DNA of 64,000 nucleotides, taken from assembly GCA_011947345.1 (NCBI GenBank), contig JAAVTG010000697.1, positions 372,001-436,000 on the forward strand, in the 5' to 3' direction. The translations under genes and the position numbers were made by a program. This stretch comes from Phytophthora quininea. Its lineage: Eukaryota; Oomycota; Peronosporomycetes; Peronosporales; Peronosporaceae. Positions 55,895-64,000 of this stretch are shown in pieces. The notes beneath the pieces were generated by a model, which saw nothing but the letters and a program-made list of their open reading frames with translations, had not been told where the DNA came from and made no database searches. The number at the start of each line of letters is the position of its first letter. Within the stretch, counting starts at the first letter, position 1.

Positions 55895-57511
55895 TTAGGG
55901 GTTGTACATGAACTCGCTGAGGAACTGCGTCAGGTTCTCGGGTTTGGGGATCGAGGCGTAGCCCTTGGTGTAGGCGTATTCAACGACGGCCTCGGCGATT
56001 TTCAAAGAAACATGACGGATAGTCGACAGAGGCGGGTAGACGCAGCCGGTCTCCAGGTCGGCGGGGGTCGTCAGGGCAGCAAGGGCCTTGGCGGCGACGA
56101 TCATAACTTCATCGTCGACGTGGGTCAGGCCGGCCGCTACGATGCCGAGACCAATACCGGGGAACACGTACGAGTTGTTTCCCTGTCCAGGAACGAAGCG
56201 CTTGCCCTTGTACTCAACAGGATCGAACGGACTGCCGCTGGCGAAGATGCACTTGCCATCAGTGAACGTGTAGGCCTCCTCCGCCGTGCATTCGGCCTTG
56301 GACGTGGGATTGCTCAGAGCGAAGATGATCGGGCGCTCGTTAATCTCGCACATCTTCTCGCATACCTCCTTGGTGAAGGCCTTGGCGATCGTGCACACAC
56401 CGATCAGAGCCGTAGGCATGATCTGCTCAATAGCGGACATGAGGTCCGGGCAAGCAGGGGCATCGTGGGCAAACAGAAGCTTGTGGTGCTGCAGCGAAGC
56501 CTTGCGCGACTCCACAATCAAACCGCGCGAGTCCACTAGCCAGACCTGCTTGCGGGACTCCTCCACGGTCTTTCCGGTCTCTTGGGCGATGGCCTGCGCG
56601 ATCAGATCAGCAATGCCCGTGCCGGCCTCGCCAGCACCGAGGAACAGGAAGGTCTGCTCCGAGATCGACTTTCCTGAGAGCGGCACAGCAGCCAGCAGGC
56701 CGGCAAGTACAACCGAGGCTGTGCCCTGGATGTCGTCATTGAAGGTGCAATGGGTCTTCTGGTACTTGCGCAGCAGGTTGAAGGCGGTGGAGTTGCCAAA
56801 GTCCTCGAACTGCAGCAGCACATTGTCGCCGTACTTGGCCTTGGCCGCGTTCATGAACTCGTCTACGAGCTGCTCGAACTGCTCGCCGCGCACACGCTTC
56901 TGGCGCAGGCCAATGTAGAACGGGTCGGCCAGGTACTCCTCGTTGTTGGTGCCGCAGTCCAGCACAACAGGGAGGCACATCTGGGGCGGGACGCCGGCGC
57001 ACGCCGTGTACAGCGACAGCTTGCCGACGGGGATGCCCATGCCGTTGGCGCCCTGGTCACCAAGGCCCAGGATGCGCTCGCCGTCGGTGAAGCAGATGGC
57101 GCGGATGTCCTTCTCCGGCCAGTTGTCGAGGATCTCAGCGACGTGGCCAATGTCGTTGACGGAGATGAAGAGGCCGCGCGGCTGCTGGCTGTAGATGTGG
57201 CTGAACTCCTGGCAGCCCTGACCAACCGTGGGCGTGTACACGATGGGCATGAGCTCGGGCGTATGCTCGATGAGCATGCGGTAGTAGACATCCTCGTTGG
57301 TGTTCTGCATGTTCTGCATGAAGACGTACTTCTCCAGGGGCGACGTCTTGCGGCGGATCTGAGCCATCGCACGCTCCGTCTCGAACTTGATCGAGGTGAC
57401 GCCAACGGGCAGCAGGCCGCGCAGCTTGAGCTGGTCGCGCTGCTCCTCCGTGAAGGCCAAACCCTTGTTGGTCACGGGCGTGCGCATGGTGGTGTAGCCG
57501 GTGGTCGCCAT
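55895..57511 (-). CDS. malic enzyme 1, NAD(P)-dependent
   Basis: A single-exon gene for 538 residues, converting malate to pyruvate and CO2 with reduction of NAD(P). Marks: VYTPTVGQGCQEFSHIY (catalytic Tyr region), FTDGERILGLGDQGANGMGI, GKLSLYTACAG (catalytic Lys), FEDFGNSTAFNLL, THCTFNDDIQGTASVVLAG, the nucleotide-binding FLFLGAGEAGTGIADL, and IIFALSNPTSKAECT. The N-terminus (MATTGYTTMRTPVTNKGLAF) lacks a targeting peptide, suggesting a cytosolic form, unlike the paralogue at 63274. Its 5' leader holds an (AC)10 repeat ending two bases before the ATG. The middle of the gene is almost identical to malic enzyme 2. Confidence 0.93.
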   Translation of the reverse strand: MATTGYTTMRTPVTNKGLAFTEEQRDQLKLRGLLPVGVTSIKFETERAMAQIRRKTSPLEKYVFMQNMQNTNEDVYYRMLIEHTPELMPIVYTPTVGQGCQEFSHIYSQQPRGLFISVNDIGHVAEILDNWPEKDIRAICFTDGERILGLGDQGANGMGIPVGKLSLYTACAGVPPQMCLPVVLDCGTNNEEYLADPFYIGLRQKRVRGEQFEQLVDEFMNAAKAKYGDNVLLQFEDFGNSTAFNLLRKYQKTHCTFNDDIQGTASVVLAGLLAAVPLSGKSISEQTFLFLGAGEAGTGIADLIAQAIAQETGKTVEESRKQVWLVDSRGLIVESRKASLQHHKLLFAHDAPACPDLMSAIEQIMPTALIGVCTIAKAFTKEVCEKMCEINERPIIFALSNPTSKAECTAEEAYTFTDGKCIFASGSPFDPVEYKGKRFVPGQGNNSYVFPGIGLGIVAAGLTHVDDEVMIVAAKALAALTTPADLETGCVYPPLSTIRHVSLKIAEAVVEYAYTKGYASIPKPENLTQFLSEFMYNP

Positions 57512-57512
57512 G

Positions 57513-57532
57513 GTGTGTGTGTGTGTGTGTGT
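57513..57532. repeat. (GT)10 microsatellite at the malic enzyme 1 start
   Basis: Ten GT units on the plus strand, i.e. (AC)10 in the sense of the gene, with only CC between them and the ATG. Confidence 0.95.
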
Positions 57533-57534
57533 GG

Positions 57535-58801
57535 AGGGGTTTGGTTGGAAGGTCTGGGAAGTCGATGCGGGCACTCGAACGCAAATGACAGAATGGCACT
57601 TGAGTGCGAGGGCCTCGACGTGCGTGGCGCTTTTCGAGTCAAAGGACGCGGTGAGGCTCAGCCAATCCCCGCGCTGATATTTCTGCGACATGTGCAAGCT
57701 CGATCGTTGTATAGAAACGCATTTCACTAAGCAGCTTTTTGCTGCGAGGCAACCTGGTGCTGCACTGCGGACCGCATCGGCCCCCCACGTTGGCGAGCTT
57801 GGGGCCAACGTCAGCTCGGCCGGCAGCGTAAACGAGTGCATCGCGCTGCTCCCCCAGCAATCAGCGCAAGGATCGATTTTCTGGCAGCCTTGGCTTGTCC
57901 TAATGCAATCGCAGATTACAATACACCGTCAACTCCGTCGACGACTGGTTGGCATGCATGCGAGGAGGCAGCTTGGCCCGGCACGACGGCGCAGCAAGTG
58001 ACGTCGAAGCCGCCCGCAGGCCACGACACGTGGATGCATCAACTTCGCCGTGCAGCACAGAAGAAGGGCGGCAAGCCGCGGTGGCTATCTGGGGATCGGG
58101 CATCTCGCTATCAGCACCGTGGGGGCCTCCATGATCGCGGCGGCAAAGACAACTTGCCACGTCCTAGCCGACCTTTTTCTTGTGCGGAGACCAAGCCCAG
58201 CTGCTGCTGCTCGAGCGCTAGTCCGTGACAGCGTGTTGTCACGGCCACGGGCTCCTTTGGAAAGCGCTTGCAGCACTTGCCGCTGGTGATCAGCTCGTTT
58301 ACGTGGCGAAAATCGCCGTTGTTTGCCCAAGCATCGGGTTCTGGCGGGCCGGAGCTCGGGGAGGGGAAGCACCACCACCAGCACTCGCTGCGTGCGCTGC
58401 AACGTCAACACGCTGTCGAGCAGCACGAGCGTTCTCGTGGCCAGCAAGTTGCCTTGCCCGCAACGTCGGACGTCTTTCGCCGTTTAACATTCCACCCCAA
58501 GCAGAATTCTCGTGGCCACGCTCCGTCTCGACGGCATCTCGCCGGGTCGCCGCGCTCGACGGCGTGTTCAACGTGTCTTGTTCGTGTGGTCTGCAGCGAT
58601 TCCGCTGGTGCCGCGGCATTGCGTGTATCGAGGATCGGCGCCTTGCGTTGGCAACAGCTCACCAAATGGCGACAAACAACCATCGCTGTCGACGCAAGGC
58701 AGCAGCTATCTGCTGCAAACCTGCACCACCAAGCAGAATGTTGGTGTATTGACACACCAACATTTTGCGCTTGGGCTAAGTTTGACGCACTTCCGCAAAA
58801 G
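57535..58801. other. divergent intergenic region of malic enzyme 1 and YbeY
   Basis: Open frames on the plus strand (58225-58752, 58268-58966) show no domains. It holds the two promoters and a hairpin at 58737-58764. Confidence 0.4.
58737..58764. promoter_or_regulatory. 11-bp hairpin just upstream of YbeY
   Basis: AATGTTGGTGT (58737-58747), a 6-nt loop, then its exact complement ACACCAACATT (58754-58764). It ends 37 bases before the YbeY ATG, so it could sit in the 5' leader or be a dimeric-factor site. Confidence 0.5.
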
Positions 58802-59562
58802 ATGGTCCGGATGGCTAAGGCGTTGGCCGGCACCAGCGCCGCGCTGTCGCCTCGGGCGGTGGCCACGCTGCAGGCGCAAGTCGCCGCTATGGTGCGCTCC
58901 CTCAACTGCCCCGGCGGACCCTGGTACGCCTCGCCGCTTGCCAACCCGTGGAATGACGCACATTAAGCCTGCTCTCGACGTGTGGCCTGCTCAGGGACGT
59001 GGGCGTCATGCTGACGACGGACACCCATGTGCAGCAGCTCAACCGCCAGTACCGCAAGAAGGACAAGCCCACCGACATCCTGTCGTTCCCGTTCCACAAG
59101 GTACAGCCTCCTCCGTCCTAATATCCAGGCACACTCTGTAGCTTACGGATGGTTGCTATTGCTGCTGCTATTGCTGCACAGGTGCGCGCACCCGGTCGGT
59201 TCCCGCGAGTGCGCACGAAGGAGGAGCGATATCTCGGGGACATTTACATCAGCCCGGCGTTCGTGCGGCGCCAGTGCGAGGACCCGCTCTTGGAAGAGGT
59301 CACGACGCTGGAGCAGCGCCTGCCAGTGCTGCTCGCTCACGGGCTCTGTCACTTGATGGGGTAAGGCAGCGCATTGCTGATGTGAGACAGGCGATAGCGA
59401 CTAATTGTGAAGCCATGCTGCTCCGACAGCTACGACCATGAGAATGACGACGAGTACGAGCGCATGCAAAAGGCCGAAAACTACATCCTCCGGCGCTACC
59501 CGACATTCCTGCCGCCAGCGTTTGCAGTGCCAACGACGCCATCAGACAAGCACCTGCAATAG
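58802..59562 (+). CDS. YbeY-type endoribonuclease, four exons
   Basis: Exons 58802-58923, 58995-59100, 59182-59360 and 59430-59562; introns of 71, 81 and 69 nt; 179 residues. YbeY is a metal-dependent RNase acting in rRNA processing in bacteria and, in eukaryotes, in mitochondria or plastids. Marks: LTTDTHVQQLNRQYRKKDKP then TDILSFPF; YLGDIYISPAFV; and the zinc motif HGLCHLMG joined across the last intron to YDHENDDEYERM, giving H-x3-H-x5-H. The family's acidic C-terminal end is replaced by a short Pro-rich tail. The N-terminus (MVRMAKALAGTSAALSPRAV) is basic and Ala-rich, compatible with mitochondrial import. Confidence 0.9.
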
Positions 59563-59706
59563 ACTGCTTTCGGTCACAAGAAGAAGAAGAACGATATCGT
59601 TTTGGATTAATGGTAGATAGGCGTCTCCTTTCTATCGGTGCGCCAGAAGCTCTCGTGTCTGGCGGCGGACGCGGATGAAGAGGATGGAAGGCGGCAATCT
59701 ATACAT

Positions 59707-60744
59707 CTAACGCCGGCCCTCCACCATGTCGTACACGACGCTGGTCGCGGTCTTCATGATCATCGTGGTGAAACTGGCGTGCACCAAACGCGCCACGAAG
59801 CCTGTGGTCCCGAAGCTCAGCACCTGGTTCAGGCCGCCGGCGCGGTACTGTTGCCGGAAGAGCTCTGCCACCGATACCTTTTGGCCGGCCTTGGAGGCCT
59901 GCTGGATCTGCGCCACTAGCACGTCCATGGGCAGCGTCAGTGCGGCGCTGAATACACCACCCAGCAGCGACGAAATGACCTGCTGGCTCGTGGTCAGCAC
60001 GCGGTCGGGGTTGTTGCGCTTGTAGACAATATTCTCTGCCTGCACTGAGAAGAAGAAGCGCGTGGACCAGTCGGCCACGCGCTTGAGCGAGAACATGCCC
60101 GACCCTTTCATGAGCGCCGCCACGCCCTCCTTGTGGATGACCTTGACGCCGATGCGCATAGAGCGCGACATGGTCTCGAAGGGCGTCATCTGCTCGCGGA
60201 AGACAGGGTCGGTCATGACGCGCGTCTTGAGCAGCAGCGTGGGGCTCAGCACGAAGCCCTGGAAGCCGCCGCCGATGCCGCCGGCGATGACCTCGGCCGT
60301 GCCCTTGCTGATCTTGTCGCTGCGCACCATGGGCTGCAGCCCCGTGCGGGCGATGGAGTGGCCCCAGGCGAAGACAGAGCCCTTGGCGAGGCCCTGGATG
60401 GCGCCCCACGGGAAGAAGCCGTCCCAGATGCCCACGAAGCCCTTGGCGTGCATGATCTCCTTGGTTAGCTGCAGGTACGAGAACTGCGGCTTGGTTTGCT
60501 TCATGATCTTGACGAACTCCAGGTAGTGGCCCAGCGCGAACTCGTACGAGAGGCACACGCCGGCGCCCACCAGCAGCTTCACGCCAGCCTTTTCCTTGTG
60601 CTCCTTGGTGCTGAGGGCCAGAGGCACGCGCGGCCGCGGCGGGCAGTAAGCGCTGAGCGCAAGAGGACGGGGGCAGGCGGACGGGCGGTTCCCGCTCCAC
60701 GCGGCGGAGCCGCTAACGGCGCTGGCGAGCGACGGAGTCGTCAT
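59707..60744 (-). CDS. mitochondrial-carrier-like (SLC25-like) membrane protein
   Basis: An intact single-exon ORF of 345 residues starting MTTPSLASAVSGSAAWSGN. Three repeat-like segments carry versions of the carrier signature: FVKIMKQTKPQFSYL, LSPTLLLKTRVMTDPVF and LTLPMDVLVAQIQQASKAGQ, with Gly-rich helices between (GGIGGGFQGF, SSLLGGVFSAAL). The family moves metabolites across the inner mitochondrial membrane; the signatures are degenerate, so the substrate cannot be named. An in-frame upstream extension to 60927 exists; the ATG at 60744 is chosen since sequence before it is low-complexity. Convergent with YbeY, 144 bp apart. Confidence 0.7.
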   Translation of the reverse strand: MTTPSLASAVSGSAAWSGNRPSACPRPLALSAYCPPRPRVPLALSTKEHKEKAGVKLLVGAGVCLSYEFALGHYLEFVKIMKQTKPQFSYLQLTKEIMHAKGFVGIWDGFFPWGAIQGLAKGSVFAWGHSIARTGLQPMVRSDKISKGTAEVIAGGIGGGFQGFVLSPTLLLKTRVMTDPVFREQMTPFETMSRSMRIGVKVIHKEGVAALMKGSGMFSLKRVADWSTRFFFSVQAENIVYKRNNPDRVLTTSQQVISSLLGGVFSAALTLPMDVLVAQIQQASKAGQKVSVAELFRQQYRAGGLNQVLSFGTTGFVARLVHASFTTMIMKTATSVVYDMVEGRR

Positions 60745-61972
60745 GGCGTTCTGCAGGAAGGGGCGGGGCAGGGGGGCAACTTGAGCAATGAGCCACGTAC
60801 CTGCAAGATCCGAGAATTCCAGGAGGATGGGCACAGCGCTGCGCTCCGCAATAAGTGGGGCCGCGACTGGTTTAACACTTGGTTTCACTATAGGCCCTTG
60901 TCTTTGAGGCATGTGCGGTGTGAGCAATCGCTAGCGGCGAGAATGATGGGAAGATTGCCAGGCGCCCAGGCGCGACTTGATCGGATTCCGAGCATGCGAG
61001 ATTCGACAGCGCAGTCGCAGCGTGTGTGTGGGGGGGCGAGCGTTCGTGCGAGCCGGATCGGACGAACGTCTTCAGGTGCAAAGGTCGAGGGCGAGCGAAT
61101 GTTGCTGCACTTATTGTGGACCGAACTTGAAGTTTATTTAGCCAGCGCATCGACGTCACTGCTGCAACTTCAGGATCCACGCGCATTTGCTGACCTTCGT
61201 GCAGTGTTGGTTGTGTGGCGCCGCCGCGCGGGCGGATACACTGCCAGGAGGACCCATCCTGCGTGCAAGACCAGCGAGCGTGTGGGCGCCTTCAGCAGTT
61301 AGGTGCGGCGACGCTCCGCCAGCAAATCGTGGCAGCAAGTGCTCCTGCAGCGACAAGAACGCCCGGCTCGGACGGCCCACTTATTCTGGGCAAGTCGCTG
61401 CGGTGGACTCGCTCGCTCGACGCAAGACGACCAAGCAACACGCTCGTGTCTCTACGCTTCCAGGATGCCTGTAAACGTCCCCCTCAGCGGCGGCGAAATG
61501 TCCCCAAACTGAGACCGAGCACCAATGTGTCCCGCCTTCGACGTCGGGCAGCTGTATCCAGTTGCTGGGCAGGTATCGGACAATATCCATTGTATATGGA
61601 TTGTTGTCGAGACGCTCGACACAATCAATATTGGAGCAATGTCAATTTCCTGGGGAAACAATTGCAATGCATCGATCTAATTGTGTATCTTCTCGTTGAA
61701 GTGTCTGTGAGGTCTTGTTCGACGAGTTGGTAGAGGCATAAATAACCACGTCTGCGGTCTCGAGGTGCGAGGAAGTGGGAGAGCACGAGCGAGGTTTTTG
61801 CTCGACCACGGCGCGCTCCAGCTCACACTTTTGAATCCACACTGCCGCCGCTCAACCTCCACGACAGCCCCACATCGAACCCCTCCGCTAACCACGCTAC
61901 TATCGTAAGCAGCCTCGTCTCGAATCACTCCGCGCAAGCCTGTTCTACCAACGATGGCGATCAGCTCGGCGT
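60745..61972. other. no gene recognised
   Basis: 5' region of the carrier gene and spacer. Plus frames at 60496-61302 and 61215-61733 lack domains. CA/GT-rich patches near 61020. Confidence 0.35.
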
Positions 61973-62473
61973 TTGCCTATAAGCCTCCAGAAGAAACCAG
62001 CACTATCCATCGGCTTTTGCGCTCCACAGGAAAGGAATCAATTAATTCTGGTAGCGCTTGTGTCTCCACAGAGCCCAGCACCAAGCGCAAACAGAAAATC
62101 TAAATCGACCTGCCCAGGCACTTCAAAGAAGAAGCGCACCAATGCTTCCGGTGTTCGTACACCAACGTCTACAAGTCCGAGTGCTGTACGGCGAAACGAG
62201 GCAGCAGTCGCGCCCACCATCAGACGCCGCAGATCACCTGGGGAAGTCTCAGCAGCCATCGAAGTGAGCTCCAAGTCCAGAGAGGAAGACCGCATGAAGT
62301 ACATCGATTTGTCTTGGCTTCCTGCAACCTCCGTCGAGATGGAACGACTGTTCTCGGCAGTGAAGTGCATGCTTGGAGGATATAAGCGGAAGCGAGTGAA
62401 TGCGGAGACGCTCGAGTCAGTCCTCTCCTTGAGGATTAACTGGCATCTTGTTGCGAACGAAATGATTTCGTAG
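61973..62473 (+). pseudogene. hAT transposase C-terminal fragment
   Basis: After a Ser/Thr/Lys/Arg-rich lead, the frame reads YIDLSWLPATSVEMERLFSA, VKCMLGGYKRKRVNAETLES and VLSLRINWHL, the hAT C-terminal dimerisation domain in its oomycete form (SNxxERLFS...). No catalytic core is present, so it is a fragment. Confidence 0.6.
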
Positions 62474-63273
62474 GCAGAGAGGGTAGCATGAGAAGATAGC
62501 GAAGTTGAGCCGGAAGAGTACGATTAGCTACGAGTAGAAGTTGCAAGCTGCCATCACGATCCTGGCAATATTGGACGAGGTCGCTACAATCAATATTGTG
62601 GAGAACAATGTAACAATGCCCATGTTTTTTTCGATCCCTGGTTGCTGGGGCGAGGTCCCGTTGGAGGTGTTGGCGGTGCTGAGACGCAACATCGATTCGC
62701 TGCGAGGTGTCGAGGCGCAACTCCAGCGCGGATCAGCAACGGAGCCGTACACGGCAGCGCTGTGCCGTCGGTCCGTGCACGCGAAGCCCTCCGTGTCTTT
62801 GCCATTGAGCAGCGCAAATCCTGCCAATGTTTGCATTTGCGCCGGCACCTTGCTTGCTTGGCCGCATTCTCCAGTCGTGCTCCAGTTGTCCTGGGCGAAT
62901 CTGGAACTGGGAGCGCAAGCCAGGAAACCGCGTCCGGTTGGTGCTGGCGGCGATAGCTGCCGAAGCTGGGCCGGCAGCGCGAGAGCGTCACGCCAGGCGG
63001 CACGTCGTTGACGAGCGTCCCCAACGTGAAATTGCCCCCAACCGTCACGACTGCAACGCGTTGCAGTCGCCCACACGCTTTTCTCGAGCGGCACGCGCAA
63101 ACAGCGTGTGGTCGTCAGAGACGGGGATCGATCTGCACCAAGCACCAAGCGCCGTGCTTGCTGACGGCTCCGTCACACATTAATCTGCGCGCGGATATCC
63201 TCGGCGATTTCTCGCGGGATTCCCATGTTTTGGGCGTGTTGGGCGAGCTCACTTTCCGATTCGACCCGCCGCG
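62474..63273. other. intergenic; promoter side of malic enzyme 2
   Basis: A plus ORF (62541-63011) and minus ORFs overlap without recognisable domains. Confidence 0.35.
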
Positions 63274-64000
63274 ATGATCTGCAACCTCCGCCACGCCGTG
63301 CTCCGCCGGAACCAAGCGGTCGCCGCTCGCGCGGCGATCTCCTTCGTCACATGCGATCGACCGGCATGGCTTGGTCTCGCCACAAAGCGGCCAGCCAGCT
63401 CCTCGGCCGAAGCCGTCGCTCGCGACGATGACGAGTTGTCGCCCGGCTTCGCGGTCATGCGCACCCCATCGCCAACAAGGGCCAAACCTTCACCAACGAG
63501 CAACGAGGCACCTTCAAGCTGCGCGGTTTGCTGCCGGTGGCCGTCACCTCCATGGAACTCGAAACGGAGCGTGCCATGGTGCAGCTGCGTCGCAAGAGCT
63601 CACCCCTGGAGAAGTACATTTTCCTGCAGAGCATGCAAGACACGAATGAGGACGTCTACTACCGCATGCTGATGGAGAACACCGTCGAGCTGCTGCCTAT
63701 CGTGTACACGCCGACCGTGGGCCAGGCCTGCCAGGAGTTCAGCCACATCTACCGCCAGACCCCTCGCGGCCTCTTCATCTCCGTCAACGACATCGGCCAC
63801 GTCGCCGAGATCCTCGACAACTGGCCGGAGAAGGACATCCGCGCCATCTGCTTCACCGACGGCGAGCGCATCCTGGGCCTTGGTGACCAGGGCGCCAACG
63901 GCATGGGCATCCCCGTCGGCAAGCTGTCGCTGTACACGGCGTGCGCCGGCGTCCCGCCCCAGATGTGCCTCCCTGTTGTGTTGGACTGCGGCACCAACAA
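63274..64000 (+). CDS. malic enzyme 2, mitochondrial-type, partial (runs off the window)
   Basis: Starts MICNLRHAVLRRNQAVAARA, an Arg/Ala-rich extension with the look of a mitochondrial targeting peptide, absent from malic enzyme 1. The frame changes at C4 63474-63477; one more C gives RTPIANKGQTFTNEQR and leads into GLLPVAVTSMELETERAMVQ, LRRKSSPLEKYIFLQSMQD and VYTPTVGQACQEFSHIYRQ. From about 63765 to the window end it is nearly identical at base level to malic enzyme 1. The catalytic half is beyond 64000. Divergent from malic enzyme 1, 5.8 kb away. Confidence 0.85.

Noticed and set aside
58268..58966. 232-residue plus ORF upstream of YbeY
   Set aside because: Its end is read in the YbeY frame and the rest is low-complexity; the spliced YbeY model explains the conserved part.
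61215..61733. 172-residue plus ORF
   Set aside because: No recognisable motif and composition like random GC-rich DNA.
61620..62600. ACAATCAATATTG words at 61620 and 62586 as possible element ends
   Set aside because: Direct, not inverted, and CAATATTG is itself palindromic; no target duplication was found.
1..64000. CRISPR arrays, bacterial operons, rRNA genes
   Set aside because: No regularly spaced repeats with unique spacers, no rRNA-like sequence, and the introns show it is eukaryotic nuclear DNA.

Overview
The window is nuclear DNA of an oomycete, most likely a Phytophthora-like member of the Peronosporales (plant pathogens). Three things point there. Two secreted GH12 endoglucanases are of the XEG1 type. 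Introns are few and very short: every intron placed by splice sites and reading phase is 47-83 nt, GT-AG. Compact, GC-rich single-copy genes alternate with decayed Helitron, hAT, Harbinger and Ty3-like elements.

Layout. 1-6.6 kb is a mosaic of broken ORFs: a chromodomain pseudogene, an ORF split by a SINE-like insertion, an HTH-domain gene and a phospholipase D scrap. 5.4-11.15 kb is a 1,160-bp near-identical inverted repeat whose arms flank 3.4 kb holding a cobalamin adenosyltransferase (MMAB), GH12 copy A and a C2-domain gene. 11.3-23.7 kb is a gene-dense block: MFS transporter, SNAPC1-like protein, ankyrin/FN3 protein, MFSD9-like transporter, histidyl-tRNA synthetase, GH12 copy B and a coiled-coil protein. 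24-51 kb is mostly mobile DNA: Ty3-like remnant with a nested solo LTR, hAT-like element containing a bacterial-type kinase fossil, Helitron with a damaged Rep domain, Harbinger transposase with its Myb-like partner, and another hAT-like scrap. One intact C2H2 transcription factor lies among them. 52.4-64 kb is a second gene block: epsilon-tubulin, a secretory-pathway DnaJ, malic enzyme 1, YbeY, a mitochondrial carrier, and malic enzyme 2, which runs off the end.

The genes do not form one pathway. They are housekeeping (HARS, YbeY, epsilon-tubulin, malic enzymes, MMAB), transport, and host-facing secreted hydrolases. Two paralogue pairs (GH12, malic enzyme) carry patches of near-identity inside more diverged genes, suggesting gene conversion. 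Many frame breaks in otherwise well-conserved genes become continuous if a homopolymer run is one base longer, so some apparent pseudogenes may be base-calling errors. All family names come from reading translated sequence; no search was run.
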